Assembly (NCBI RefSeq): GCF_052161655.1 | Contig: NZ_CP197418.1 | Location: 744,001 to 808,000 of the forward strand | Source of the DNA: Novipirellula sp052161655 | Lineage (GTDB): Bacteria; Planctomycetota; Planctomycetia; Pirellulales; Pirellulaceae | Length of the DNA stretch: 64,000 nucleotides | Reading direction: 5' to 3' | In this document: positions 52,232 through 62,400 of the stretch, in pieces | Position numbering within the stretch: the first letter of the stretch is position 1 | How the letters are laid out: each line of letters opens with the position of its first letter | Program-made: the position numbers and the translations under genes | The notes under the pieces: model-generated | Seen by the model: the letters and a program-made list of their open reading frames with translations, nothing else | Told to the model about the DNA's origin: nothing | Databases searched by the model: none

Positions 52232-54106
52232 TTATGGGATCAACCAGAACGCTCCGGTCATCGCTGCGGCTTGCGTCAAACCGCCTCGCACACTGATCGG
52301 TACTGGTGGTTTGATCCACGGAGCACAGTTGCCGGGGCGATAATAGCCGAGTGCGTATTGGCATTCGTTCGGAGCGTGCACTCCCATCTTGTAAGGCAAC
52401 ACGGCGATGTTGACAAAGAAGTGGGCGGACGAAACAACCGGTTGCCACAGCGGCCCACGGGTGTGTCCGTAACGCTCGAGGTTGACATCTTCGAAGTACA
52501 ACGGTTTGTGACACAAGTTGGATGCCTTCCACGTCATCGTGGTGCTCTGCCATGAACGCTCGGTGTAAGCGACCTGCTCGATCAGACATTCCTTGGGCAG
52601 ACCCCAGTTGTCGGAGATGTAGGCCAAGTCGGCTTCGCTAAGGCGATTGATCGAGAGTTCTTCGGTCGTGCCGTGTCCTGTTTGAATCACGGCCTTTTCG
52701 TAAGCCAAGTCAACCAAACGTCCCGATGCGAGCGGACGTCCGTCGATCGTACGCCATTGACGTTCGCCCTGGTTTTCGTCGAACTTGGTCTTCAGCTTTT
52801 GGTATTCCGCTTCGCTGATCACGTCAGGCCGAAACGGCGGGCTGATGTCCAACGACAACTTGTCGATCGTTTGCGATGCAATTCGCTGACGGAAATCTTC
52901 ACACGAGATACCTGCGGTCTGCTTGAGGTCATCGACACCATCGAACTTGCCGACGCCATCCACTTCGCGGCCCGAACGTTGATCCAAGCGATCACGATCC
53001 CGTTCGTCGAGAGCGGAACGACCGCCATCCGGTTTACCAAACGGATTTTCGAACCGACCTCGTTGATCCGATGGCGATTCGGGGCTGTCTTCGCTGTCTT
53101 TTCGAGGGTTTGGCAGCGGCTGAACACTGCCTTCTTCCTTCAGGAAGTCGCCGAGCGAGCGACCATCCTGGGCGGGTTTTGATTGACGTGGGCTGGTTGA
53201 TTGCCCTTGGGGACTCGGCAGCAATTCGAGCTTCGGTTGTGGATCGACTTTCGATCCCGGACCAGGCACCGAGCGTGACGGAGGCATAGCCCCCGCTTCG
53301 CCACGCAGTTGGTTCATCGAGCGAGGATCAACCGGGCGAGCCGGATCCGCTTGAGCTGGTGGTGCAAAGCCTGGGCTTCGTGGCGCCGCTTGACGTCCTT
53401 TGGTCGAGCCCTCGCCGAACGGATTCTCAAAGAAGTCCGTTTTTGGTGGAGCCGCTTCACGCGGTTGCCCCGACGATTCCGGTGGCAACGAAAATCCGCC
53501 GCCTTGCTGTGGCGCGACCAACCATGTGGTCCGCTCAACTGGTGCCGGAGGGGATGTCGGATCGGCATTGACCGAACGCAGATCCGGAGCCGATTGAGCT
53601 TGCTGCAGCGCGTTTGTCGGTTGGCTTTGGACGGCCGATACCGGACGAACCATCGCAGAAGGGGCCATCACAGAAGGGGCCATCACAGAAGGGGCCAACA
53701 CGCTGCGGCCTGAACTGTCTTGCTGAGCTACCGTGCTGACGGCTTGTTGGCTGACAGTTTGTTGGCTTGGCACGCTCCCGCTGGCAACGACGGTTGCCGC
53801 AGGCAGATCGTCCGCAAATGGATCTTTGCCCGCGAAATGACGATCCACAGCATCGCTGGCTGCGGTGCCATTGGGCTGCGGAGCCGCCTTGGGATTGCGT
53901 CCCCATTTCAGATTCCAACCGTCGTGGGTTGGATTATGAACGGGTGCCGGAGCGGCCGGCGGAACGGTTCCCATTTTGGGAACCGGACGAAGATTGCCGT
54001 AGCCCGAGGGCGACTGGCCGTGTGCCGCTGGAGAGTTCCAAGCGGCGAGCGTCCCGGCACTGGCAATTAAAATTGCCAGGCTAGTTCGTTTCGCCTGATG
54101 AAACAT
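52232..54106 (-). CDS. Exported protein with SHD1-like domain, overlapping guaB
   Basis: A 624-residue protein. The signal peptide is good (SLAILIASAGTLAAW, cleavage near 31). A long disordered region (about 31-385) rich in Pro, Ser, Gln and Ala follows, including three copies of a VMAPS unit. A predicted SHD1-like beta-domain follows near residues 430-480 (QWRTIDGRPLASGRLVDLAYEKAVIQ and ELSINRLSEADLAYI). The C-terminal 130 residues hold a Trp/Tyr-rich region, CHKPLYFEDVNLERYGHTRG, followed by hydrophobic stretches. SHD1-type domains are frequent in planctomycete exported proteins; binding function is likely but not shown. ATG 54106 overlaps the last 26 bases of guaB; the open frame further upstream lies inside guaB. 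Confidence 0.7.
   Translation of the reverse strand: MFHQAKRTSLAILIASAGTLAAWNSPAAHGQSPSGYGNLRPVPKMGTVPPAAPAPVHNPTHDGWNLKWGRNPKAAPQPNGTAASDAVDRHFAGKDPFADDLPAATVVASGSVPSQQTVSQQAVSTVAQQDSSGRSVLAPSVMAPSVMAPSAMVRPVSAVQSQPTNALQQAQSAPDLRSVNADPTSPPAPVERTTWLVAPQQGGGFSLPPESSGQPREAAPPKTDFFENPFGEGSTKGRQAAPRSPGFAPPAQADPARPVDPRSMNQLRGEAGAMPPSRSVPGPGSKVDPQPKLELLPSPQGQSTSPRQSKPAQDGRSLGDFLKEEGSVQPLPNPRKDSEDSPESPSDQRGRFENPFGKPDGGRSALDERDRDRLDQRSGREVDGVGKFDGVDDLKQTAGISCEDFRQRIASQTIDKLSLDISPPFRPDVISEAEYQKLKTKFDENQGERQWRTIDGRPLASGRLVDLAYEKAVIQTGHGTTEELSINRLSEADLAYISDNWGLPKECLIEQVAYTERSWQSTTMTWKASNLCHKPLYFEDVNLERYGHTRGPLWQPVVSSAHFFVNIAVLPYKMGVHAPNECQYALGYYRPGNCAPWIKPPVPISVRGGLTQAAAMTGAFWLIP
53651..53695 (-). repeat. 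Three 15-base tandem repeats inside the SHD1-protein gene
   Basis: CATCRCAGAAGGGGC occurs three times in tandem (the first copy differs by one base). On the minus strand it encodes a 5-residue unit in APSVMAPSVMAPSAM. It is in frame and is a candidate length-variable coding repeat. Confidence 0.75.
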
Positions 54107-55565
54107 CAGGGCTGTAATTTGGCGCTTCCTGGGTGATCGCAATGTCATGCGGGTGGTTCTCCCTAACCGTTGCTGCGGAGACGCGAATGAATCTCGCATC
54201 ATGCCGCAACTCATCAATCGTCCGTGTTCCGACGTATCCCATCCCCGCTCGCAATCCGCCGACCAACTGGTAGACGTAATCGCTAAGAGGACCTTTGAAC
54301 GGTACGCGGCCTTCGACGCCTTCGGGGACAAGTTTGCCCGCCTCAGCACCTTTTTGCCGATACCGATCACTACTTCCTTTGACCATCGCGCCCATCGATC
54401 CCATCCCCCGGTACGACTTGAACGTACGACCTTGGTACAGGATCATCTTGCCCGGACTCTCGGTGAGGCCTGCGAACAGACTTCCGATCATCACGGTACT
54501 CGCGCCGGCCGCGATTGCCTTCGTAATATCACCGCTGAAGCGAATGCCGCCGTCGGCGATGATAGGTATGTTTCTCTCTTCGGCGATTTTGACTGCGTCC
54601 AAAATCGCTGTGATCTGAGGGACTCCGACACCGCTGATGACTCGCGTTGTGCAGATCGAACCAGGACCGATGCCGACTTTCACCGCATCTGCCCCCGCTT
54701 CGATCAAATCGCGAGTCGCTTCCGCTGTGGCCACATTCCCGGCCACAATATCGATGTCCCAATCACGTTGGTTCTTAATTTCTCGGACGGTTTCAATCAC
54801 GTTCTGACTGTGCCCGTGAGCCGAATCGACTACTAGCAAATCAACGCCCTGTCGAATCAAACTCTCGGCTCGATCAAAATCACCGACTCCGATCGCCGCT
54901 CCGACCCGCAATCTGCCGAGCGGATCTTTGCAAGCACGCGGATATCGCTTCATCATGTCGATGTCACGAATCGTTATTAACCCCGTCAGTCTTCTATCTT
55001 CGTCAACCAGGAGAAGTTTCTCGACTCTTTTTCCCGTTAAAATCCTTTCAGCTTCCTCAAGCGTTACATTCCCTACAGCCGTCACTAAGTTCTCATGTGT
55101 CATAACTTCCGAAATTGGGAGGTCTGGGTTCTCTAGGAACCGCAAGTCACGCCGCGTCAGAATGCCTGCAAGCTTGCGATCGGCATAAACAATGGGGATT
55201 CCCGAGACATTGGCCTGGTCCATCAGCTCGACAGCGCGGCTGACCTTTTCTTCGGGGGGCAAGGTAACGGGGTCAACAATAATTCCATTTGCCGACCGTT
55301 TCACCTTCAGCACTTGCTGGGTCTGGGCACGCGGGGACAAATTTTTGTGAATGATTCCCATCCCGCCTTCTTTTGCTAGCGCGATCGCCATATCGGCTTC
55401 CGTCACCGTATCCATGGGTGAGGAAATGAGGGGGATCTGGAGCGAAATCCGGCCGGTCAGCCGAGTGGACACGTCGACTTCACTGGGGACAACCTCGCTG
55501 TAGCGTGGCAGCAAGAGGACGTCGTCGAAGGTGACGCCGAGTTTGCCAATTTTGTCTTCCGTCAT
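54081..55565 (-). CDS. guaB: Inosine-5'-monophosphate dehydrogenase
   Basis: Oxidises IMP to XMP with NAD+, the committed step of GMP synthesis. The 494-residue protein has the standard plan: a catalytic TIM barrel interrupted by a pair of CBS domains (about 95-205; VSGIPIVYADRKLAGILTRRDL is the first). The loop GPGSICTTRVISGVG holds the catalytic Cys, followed by GGIRFSGDITKAIAAGAS (phosphate binding) and SYRGMGSMGAM with the mobile flap after it. The C-terminal GMGYVGTRTIDELR is conserved. Length is normal. The TAG stop is inside the next gene, whose ATG overlaps by 26 bases. The 250 bases upstream hold a likely promoter. The start is ATG 55565. Confidence 0.97.
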   Translation of the reverse strand: MTEDKIGKLGVTFDDVLLLPRYSEVVPSEVDVSTRLTGRISLQIPLISSPMDTVTEADMAIALAKEGGMGIIHKNLSPRAQTQQVLKVKRSANGIIVDPVTLPPEEKVSRAVELMDQANVSGIPIVYADRKLAGILTRRDLRFLENPDLPISEVMTHENLVTAVGNVTLEEAERILTGKRVEKLLLVDEDRRLTGLITIRDIDMMKRYPRACKDPLGRLRVGAAIGVGDFDRAESLIRQGVDLLVVDSAHGHSQNVIETVREIKNQRDWDIDIVAGNVATAEATRDLIEAGADAVKVGIGPGSICTTRVISGVGVPQITAILDAVKIAEERNIPIIADGGIRFSGDITKAIAAGASTVMIGSLFAGLTESPGKMILYQGRTFKSYRGMGSMGAMVKGSSDRYRQKGAEAGKLVPEGVEGRVPFKGPLSDYVYQLVGGLRAGMGYVGTRTIDELRHDARFIRVSAATVRENHPHDIAITQEAPNYSPDVSSGETN

Positions 55566-55819
55566 CTTTGTTACCGATTACCTAGAGCGTTCAGGCAGGG
55601 CATGCGACCTGTTGGGGAAAACCCCTGATTATGCCGCACCAAGCTGATTTGGTGTAGGGCCTGCCAAATCAGGGTGCTCCGATCCTCCCAAACCGCTCTG
55701 CAATGGCGGTGATCGACGAGTCGAATTCCACATTTCTCTAACAGGTTCGGTTTCACGACACCTTACTTGCCCCCGCTACAGGATTAGTAAACTAAAACGA
55801 ATCACGTACCCCTCCGCAG

Positions 55820-56083
55820 GTGTTTTGTCAGGTGGCTCTCCAGGCTTGCACCCCATTTTTTTTCCTACGCACTTTATTGCTGACTGCAAAACTAGCCCTG
55901 ATCGGTCTGGGGTGCGGGCTGGCAGCGACTGGATTGGCAGAGACTGGTTACGCACAGCAATCCGAGAACGCGAGAGTCAGTCGCCAATGGAAATCGGCTG
56001 CGGGAACCGTCGTGGAGGCTGAGTTGGTCGGCCAAACCAACGAAGCGGTGGAGCTATTGATCAAGGGACAGGCCGTTGATTAA
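55820..56083 (+). pseudogene. Truncated exported SHD1-domain protein fragment
   Basis: An 87-codon frame from GTG 55820 (start uncertain). It begins with a hydrophobic segment, LLLTAKLALIGLGCGLAATGL, then GYAQQ as a likely signal cleavage. It continues as SRQWKSAAGTVVEAELVGQTNEAVEL, which matches the opening strands of an SHD1-type domain like that in the 52232-54106 gene, and stops abruptly after GQAVD. The rest of the domain (L-S-x-x-D-x-x-Y pattern) is missing in all frames past the stop. The stop lies inside the 3' end of the GMC gene (30-base overlap). I read it as the remnant of a longer gene cut by a rearrangement; a small intact gene is the alternative. Confidence 0.5.
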
Positions 56084-57529
56084 TTGGCTCGCAAACAGCA
56101 CGGCGAGCGTGATTACCATCGCGTTGGGATTACCCAACGTCAGCTCGGGGAACACCGACGCGTCGACAACCGACAGCTGTTGCGTTCCGATCACTGATAG
56201 ATCCGCGTCCACGACGCGTCCAAGCCCGCAGGTCCCGACGGGATGGTACAGCGTTTGAGCGTAACGAGAGATCGACTTGGCAATTGCCTCGTCACTGTCG
56301 CGTTTCATTCCGGGGACCAACTCGTGCCCGGTCCAGTTTTTCAGCGGTGACTGCATCGCGATCGATCTCGCCAATTTCACTCCGGCGATGGTGGTTTCGA
56401 CGTCGGCGGGATCAGTCAAGTAACCGGGATCGATCTGCGGCGCGGCGCTTGCATCGAGCGACCGGATCGCGAGCTGACCACGTGATTTCGGTTTCGTCGC
56501 GTTGACGGCGATCGTCATAGCCGCCGGCGAGCTGGGTTGTGGAAAGCGGAGGTAATGCGTCGGCGTTACATGAATTTGAAGGGCATCTTCGGCAAACAAA
56601 CCACCGGCTTCGGCAATATTCGACGTGAGCGGTCCTCGGCCAAGAGCGTCGAATCGCACCAGGTCTCGCGGCGAGACGTTCAAATCAAAGCGAGCCGCCT
56701 GGTCGGTCGAAAAGACGACGGGCATCACCAGATGATCTTGCAGATGCTGGCCGACCTCCGCTGCGTCCAGCCACGCTTGGCCGCCGGCGTCTCGCAGGCA
56801 ATCGCGAGGCCCGATTCCACTACGCATCAAGATCGCAGGACTGGCGATACTGCCGGCGGACAAAATGACTCGTTTGCTCGCAGTAATCTTCGACCCGTCG
56901 GCCAACTGGACACCAATTGCTTGGTCATTACGAAACAAGATGCGATCGACGGTGGCTCGAATTGTCTGCACGCCGGGTGAATCTGTAATCAGGGCGGCGG
57001 GAGACCAGCGGCGTCCGTTGCGATTCATCCTGCGGTACACCATCGCGGTGCCAAAGGGACTGGCGGCTTGCAGAAACCGCTCGGCTGGTTCGCTGATCCA
57101 GCGGGCCGGTTCGGGCTGCACCAATTGCTCGGCGGCTTCGTAGGCGGACCTCAGCGACTCGGTCGACCAGCGAGCATCGGCTGCGGCAACAGAAAACATT
57201 TCGAAATCGTCGTCCGTCGGTTGAAACCAGATCATCGCGTTGATCCGACTGCTGCCGCCGACACCTCGGCCACGCGGGCACTTCAGCGAGCGGCCTGAGA
57301 GCGGCATGGACGTCTCGGTGGCGTAGTTCCAATCGCTCGAACTGCCCAGCAATTTCAACCAGCGAGCCGGGCGAATGCGATCGGTTTCGGGCACTGCATG
57401 CAATTCTGGGGTTTCCGCCGTTTCCGGCTCGATCAACGTGACCGAATATCCATGCTGATGCTGCAACAGGTGGGCGAGAGTGCATCCCGCTGATCCAGCA
57501 CCGATAATAATGATGTCAGGGGAAGGCAT
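56054..57529 (-). CDS. GMC-family FAD oxidoreductase (choline dehydrogenase-like)
   Basis: A 491-residue flavoenzyme that oxidises an alcohol. The FAD-binding fold is at the N-terminus (IIIIGAGSAGCTLAHLLQ) and the GMC signature CPRGRGVGGSSRINAM follows. A second GMC pattern is ILSAGSIASPAILMRSGIGP, and the C-terminal part holds TLYHPVGTCGLG with the catalytic His, and LGNPNAMVITLA with the conserved Asn. The frame extends to TTG 57565; ATG 57529 gives the FAD fold at once. There is no signal peptide. Divergent from the aminotransferase gene, with 111 bases between the starts. Substrate unknown; choline dehydrogenase proper is only one option. Confidence 0.9.
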   Translation of the reverse strand: MPSPDIIIIGAGSAGCTLAHLLQHQHGYSVTLIEPETAETPELHAVPETDRIRPARWLKLLGSSSDWNYATETSMPLSGRSLKCPRGRGVGGSSRINAMIWFQPTDDDFEMFSVAAADARWSTESLRSAYEAAEQLVQPEPARWISEPAERFLQAASPFGTAMVYRRMNRNGRRWSPAALITDSPGVQTIRATVDRILFRNDQAIGVQLADGSKITASKRVILSAGSIASPAILMRSGIGPRDCLRDAGGQAWLDAAEVGQHLQDHLVMPVVFSTDQAARFDLNVSPRDLVRFDALGRGPLTSNIAEAGGLFAEDALQIHVTPTHYLRFPQPSSPAAMTIAVNATKPKSRGQLAIRSLDASAAPQIDPGYLTDPADVETTIAGVKLARSIAMQSPLKNWTGHELVPGMKRDSDEAIAKSISRYAQTLYHPVGTCGLGRVVDADLSVIGTQQLSVVDASVFPELTLGNPNAMVITLAVLFASQLINGLSLDQ

Positions 57530-57640
57530 AGAAACCGCAGCGTCCAAATTTGGGCCAGTTGGCAATAGGCGATGATTCGTTTGTTGATTAGGATTTGCGG
57601 GAACGAATCCATTCCGCCCCTATCCAAATCCAATTCTGCT

Positions 57641-58858
57641 ATGAATGCGTCCGTAAAATCGAATGCCGTGCACCGCTTCGTTGGAATTCCAACCGCTCCA
57701 CCCGACTCCATTTTGGGGCTGACCGAAGCATTTTTGGCGGATAAGAATCCTAGCAAGATGAACCTCAGCGTCGGTGTTTACAAGGACGCCTCGGGGCAAA
57801 CGCCGATTTTGAAGTGCGTCAAGGAAGCTGAGCGGCGACTGATCGAAAACGAGGCGACCAAGGGCTACCTGTCGATCGATGGTTTGCCGGATTATCGCGA
57901 GCAAGTCCGCTCACTCGTGTTCGGTGACTCGCTCGACGCCGGCCGAGTTGCCATTTTTCAGACTCCCGGAGGCACGGGGGCGCTTCGGGTGGCGGCTGAT
58001 TTCATCGTCGCTCAACTTTCACCCGCTCGGATTTGGATGCCCTCGCCAACGTGGGCGAACCATCCCGCTATTTTTGCCGCTGCGGGATTGGCGAGCGAAA
58101 CCTACCGCTACTTGGGAAGCGATCGCACCTCGTTCGACCTTGCCGGGATGCTCGCGGATTTAAATGAAAAAACAAAACCGGGCGACGCGGTGCTGCTGCA
58201 TGCATGCTGCCACAACCCGACGGGCATCGATCCCACCCCTGAGGACTGGAAGGCGATTGCTCAAACGGTGGCCGAGCGTCAATTGATTCCTCTGATCGAC
58301 TTTGCCTACCAAGGCTTTGGCGATGGCATCGAGCAAGACAAGACGGGCCTGAATACCCTTTTGGAGGCGGTCGATGAAGCGATCGTTTGCAATTCGTTTA
58401 GCAAGAATTTTGGCTTGTACAGCGAACGTGTTGGATCGGTTTGCCTTATCGCTGCAGATTCCGAAACGATGAAGGCGGCGCAAAGTCAATTAAAAACGAT
58501 TGTGCGTACCAACTACAGCAACCCACCGCGTCACGGCGGTGCGATTGTGGCGACGGTCTTGCAAGACGCGGAATTGACGACGCTTTGGAAGCAAGAAGTT
58601 GACGAGATGCGTCAGCGGATCGATGCCTTGCGGCAGCAATTTGTCGAAACGATGAAAACCACCGGCGCAGGTCACGATTTCTCGTTTTTGCTCAAGCAAA
58701 AAGGGATGTTCTCTTTTAGCGGTTTGACCCCGATGCAGGTCGATGAACTCAAAAGCAAGCACGGCATCTACATCGTCGGCAGCGGCCGCATCAACGTCGC
58801 CGGCATGAGCGAAGACAAAATGGATTCGCTGTGCCAATCGGTTGCGTCTGTGCTGTAG
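57641..58858 (+). CDS. Class I aspartate/aromatic amino acid aminotransferase
   Basis: A 405-residue PLP enzyme of the AspC/TyrB group. The N-terminus carries MNLSVGVYKDASGQTPILKCV, a hallmark of this subfamily; KGYLSIDGLPDYREQV follows. The sugar- and phosphate-binding loop region is TPGGTGALRVAADF. HACCHNPTGIDPTPEDW holds the Asn-Pro-Thr-Gly motif, and IDFAYQGFGDG contacts PLP N1 through Asp. CNSFSKNFGLYSERVG contains the Schiff-base Lys, and the C-terminal Arg region is GRINVAGM. It transfers amino groups between aspartate or aromatic amino acids and 2-oxoglutarate. ATG 57641 is chosen over upstream in-frame starts (57572) by alignment to family length. No pathway cluster. Confidence 0.93.
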   Translation: MNASVKSNAVHRFVGIPTAPPDSILGLTEAFLADKNPSKMNLSVGVYKDASGQTPILKCVKEAERRLIENEATKGYLSIDGLPDYREQVRSLVFGDSLDAGRVAIFQTPGGTGALRVAADFIVAQLSPARIWMPSPTWANHPAIFAAAGLASETYRYLGSDRTSFDLAGMLADLNEKTKPGDAVLLHACCHNPTGIDPTPEDWKAIAQTVAERQLIPLIDFAYQGFGDGIEQDKTGLNTLLEAVDEAIVCNSFSKNFGLYSERVGSVCLIAADSETMKAAQSQLKTIVRTNYSNPPRHGGAIVATVLQDAELTTLWKQEVDEMRQRIDALRQQFVETMKTTGAGHDFSFLLKQKGMFSFSGLTPMQVDELKSKHGIYIVGSGRINVAGMSEDKMDSLCQSVASVL

Positions 58859-58889
58859 GCCCTTCAGGGGCAACGCTGTGAAGCATTTC

Positions 58890-58959
58890 GTAGCGGAACT
58901 CGTCAAGAGTTTCGGGGGGGCACCCGCGATGGAACGAAAGTCTTGACGACTTCCGCTAC
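58890..58959. repeat. Twin-hairpin (BIME-like) repeat, copy 6
   Basis: Arm 1 (58890-58914) and arm 2 (58935-58959) have the same sequences as the arms at 51921-51984; only the 20-base spacer differs. AACGCTGTGAAGCATT at 58872-58887 is directly beside arm 1 and equals the family C terminal repeat. It follows the aminotransferase stop by 31 bases. Confidence 0.85.
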
Positions 58960-59480
58960 GCTAAAAGTAAGCTGCGACGTAGCACTAGAAGACAAACGAG
59001 TCCTCCTAATCCAGGGTCGACATCAAACTCTTAGCAGCCCACAGCTAAAGTGGTCGGCTCCGATGAAAACGTGTAAGCCGCAACGTCGACGCTCCCTCCC
59101 TCTCTTGGTAGGTTCCTTCTGCCGTAACAATGGGGCTAACCCCTGCTTTTGAGTGATGCGGCGTTGGGTAACTGTTCTTTAATCGCATTCGCGATGTTGT
59201 TAAGGTTGCCGAAGCGCCGCGATTGATAGGGATGCGGGGCCGACTAGGACTCTACATTACGAGGACACTCGGACCGCAGCGGAACCACGTGTTCAGGGGG
59301 TGTGCCAGTAGGCCCTCGTGCGGACTAAACTGGGCTGCCCCCTAATTGCCTGTCGATTTCGAGAGCCGAACGCGTTGGCGTCGGCTGCTGGTCAGCAAAC
59401 GTTAGTTAAATGAGGCCCTCGGCTAGCACCGTCGGTTCACCCACACGGTCCTTGCGGGCTGATGACGCATTAAGAATCAA
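58960..59480. other. Intergenic region before the sensor kinase
   Basis: About 520 bases with no gene I can support. A 69-codon frame (58943-59152) starts inside the repeat and reads as noise. GGGGCTAACCCC near 59132-59143 is a small palindrome. A promoter for the kinase must lie here but is not recognisable. Confidence 0.35.
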
Positions 59481-62400
59481 ATGACGGATCGAGCGGCAAC
59501 AACATCGACGGCGGGCAAGCCATCCGAGCCCCATCTCGCAAAGCGTGATGCACTTTTGCTCTCTTGCGTCCAAGACGCGGCGATTGTGACTGACGTGGCG
59601 GGGATGGTGAGCTATTGGAACGACGGTGCGACGAAGTTGTTCGGTTGGACCGCCGACGAAATGATGGGCCGTTCGTTACTGGATCGCTATCTGGTGCAAG
59701 AACGTGGTTCGATCCGCCAGAAAATCCAATCTCTCTTGGAGGGCAAGGATTGGAAAGGCGAATTTCTCGATTGGCATAAAGACGGTACTCGCGTTTGGAT
59801 TGATGCCCAAGTCACACAGCTGAGGGACGATAACGGTCATGTATCGGGGCTCCTGGGCATCTGGCGAGATATCACCGCTCGCAAGAATTCTGAAGCGGCG
59901 GTCGAATCGGGTGAACGCCGTTACCGTGATCTGGTCGAATCCTCGCACGACTTGATTTGGACCGTCGACAATGAGGGGCTCATCACGTTTATCAACCAAG
60001 CCGCCAAAGCAATTTACGGCTGGGAGTCTCACGAATTGATTGGCAAGTCGTTTCTTGAGTTTATCACTCCTGAGACTTTTGAAGCGACGCTCAAGACATT
60101 CATGACGATTGTCGAAACGGGCGCAGAGCAACTCGATTATCAATGCGGTGTGTTCCGCAAAGATGGCAGTGTTGTCACGCTCAGCACCAACGTCCGAGCG
60201 CTACGCGACCCCGACGGCAACTTGATCGGACTGTCTGGAATTTCTCGCGACCTGTCGCAACTGATCCACGCCACCAACGAACTGCAAGAACGACAAGTCT
60301 TGTTGTCCAACGCCGAGCGTATCGCCAACATGGGCAGCTGGGATATTGACTTAAGCCGAGGAAGGTTCCAGGGGTCGCAGCAAACGTTTGAGATCTTTGG
60401 CATCCAATCGGAACGTTGCGATGGGTCGATTGATTGCCTGATGGCTCAAGTGCATCCCGAGGATCGTGATCGTGTTATGACATCGCTCTCGTTGGCCGAT
60501 TCGGACAACCAATATGTCGAACAAGAGTTTCGAATCCGGGCTCCCGGCGGTGTAATTCGGCTGGTGCGTGAACGTGGCGAGGTGGTGACTGACGAATCTG
60601 GCAAAGCGATTCGTCGACTGGGGATGGTCCAGGATATTACCGAGCAAGAGCGGAATATCGTGGCGTTGCGAAAAAGCGAAGAACGATTTCAACTTGCCGC
60701 CGACGGATCCAGCGCCGGCATCTGGGACTGGGACATTCGATCCGGTGAACTTTATTACTCGCTTCGTTTCAAGCAATTGCTTGGATACCGCGACGATGAA
60801 TTTCCGAACGTTTTTTCTTCGTTCTCCGATGCGGTGCACCCCGACGATAAGGCTCAATTCGAATTCACACTCCAAGAACATTTCACCAGCAATAAGCCTT
60901 ATGACACCGAGTTCCGCTTGCGAACCAAGTCCGGCCAATATCGCTGGTTCAACGCTCGCGGTGATGCGTTGCGGGACGACAACGGAGATCCTTACCGCAT
61001 GGCCGGTTCGACGATTGACATCACCGACCAAAAAGAAATCGAACAGGATCTGAGAAAGATCCGTGCACAACAACGTCGGTTGATCGATCAGCTCGAAAAA
61101 GAAAAATCGAGACTCTCCGAAGCGCAAGCGGTGGCCAAGATTGGTAGCTGGGAAACCGATCTCGGGACGATGAGGGTGTTTTGGTCGGATGAAACCTATC
61201 GTATTTTCGAAAAACAACCCGAGTCCTTTTCTCCCAACCATGAAGACTTTCTAAAACTGGTTCATCCCGATGACCGCAAACGGGTGAACGAGGCGTTGAT
61301 CAAATCGTTTGACGTTGACTCGACGTGCAAGATTGAGCACCGGATATTGCTCTCTGACGGCAGCGAAAAATGGGTCGAGGAATCGTGGCGTGCGTTTAAT
61401 GATGACGATGGGAATCCGGTCTATGCGATTGGAACGTGCCGCGACATTTCCGAAACCAAGCGAACGCAAGGCCAACTGGCTGATCACACTCGCCGTCTCG
61501 AAGCCACCGCCTCGGTCGCCGGCGCGTTCCTGGAAAAACTTGCGTTGAGTGATGCAATCCAGACTTGTGCCGGTGCGATGGTCGAGCATCTCGATGCCAC
61601 GTTGGTGCGAATTTGGACACTCGATCCAAAAACGAACGTCTTGCATTTGCAGGCCCAATCTGGCCAGCGAGAGGCGGACCAGAACTCATGCAAACAAGTC
61701 AGCGTGGACGACAGTCCGCTGGGGACCATCGTCCGCGAGCGAAGCCCGCGAATCTCTCGACAGCCCGCCTTGGCGCATGGATTCGATGATCACGATTGGG
61801 CTCAGCGGCATCAGATCGCCGCAACCGCCGCCCATCCGCTGTTGGTCGAAGACCGTTGTATCGGGGTCGTCGAGACGTTTTTGCAATCGAACCTCAGCCA
61901 GGAACTCGAGACCAGTCTGGCGATTCTAGCGAACACGATCGCGGTCAATATCGATCGCAATCGTGCCGAAGAAAACTTGCGTCGTCTGAACGAAGAACTC
62001 GAATCACGCGTCCAGCGGCGGACCCAAGAGCTTTCCGAAAGCGGGCGTCGTCTGAAGACGTTGTTGGCCAACTTGCAAGGCATGGCCTATCGCTGCCGTG
62101 ACGACGCTGACTGGACAATGGAATTTGTCAGCGAAGGATGCCGTGATCTTTTAGGCATTTCACCCTCGCGGTTGACCCAGAGCGATTGTGTTTTCAGCAG
62201 TTTGGTCCACCCCGATGATTTGCCGCAGGTCGTCGCCGTGTTTGCCGCCGGTTTGCAAGCCCGCCGCCCGATCGAGCACGAGTATCGAGTCCGTACGCCC
62301 GATGGCCAACTGAAATGGGTCTGGGAACAGGCTCGTGGGATCTACAACGAGCAGGGGGATGTCGAAGCGATCGAAGGTTTTATCTCGGATATCACCGATC

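Noticed and set aside
54107..54370. Upstream extension of the SHD1-protein frame
   Set aside because: It lies inside guaB and encodes no signal peptide at its start; the signal peptide begins at ATG 54106.
58943..59152. 69-codon plus-strand frame after the aminotransferase
   Set aside because: Starts within the twin-hairpin repeat, has no ribosome-binding site and no protein-like composition.
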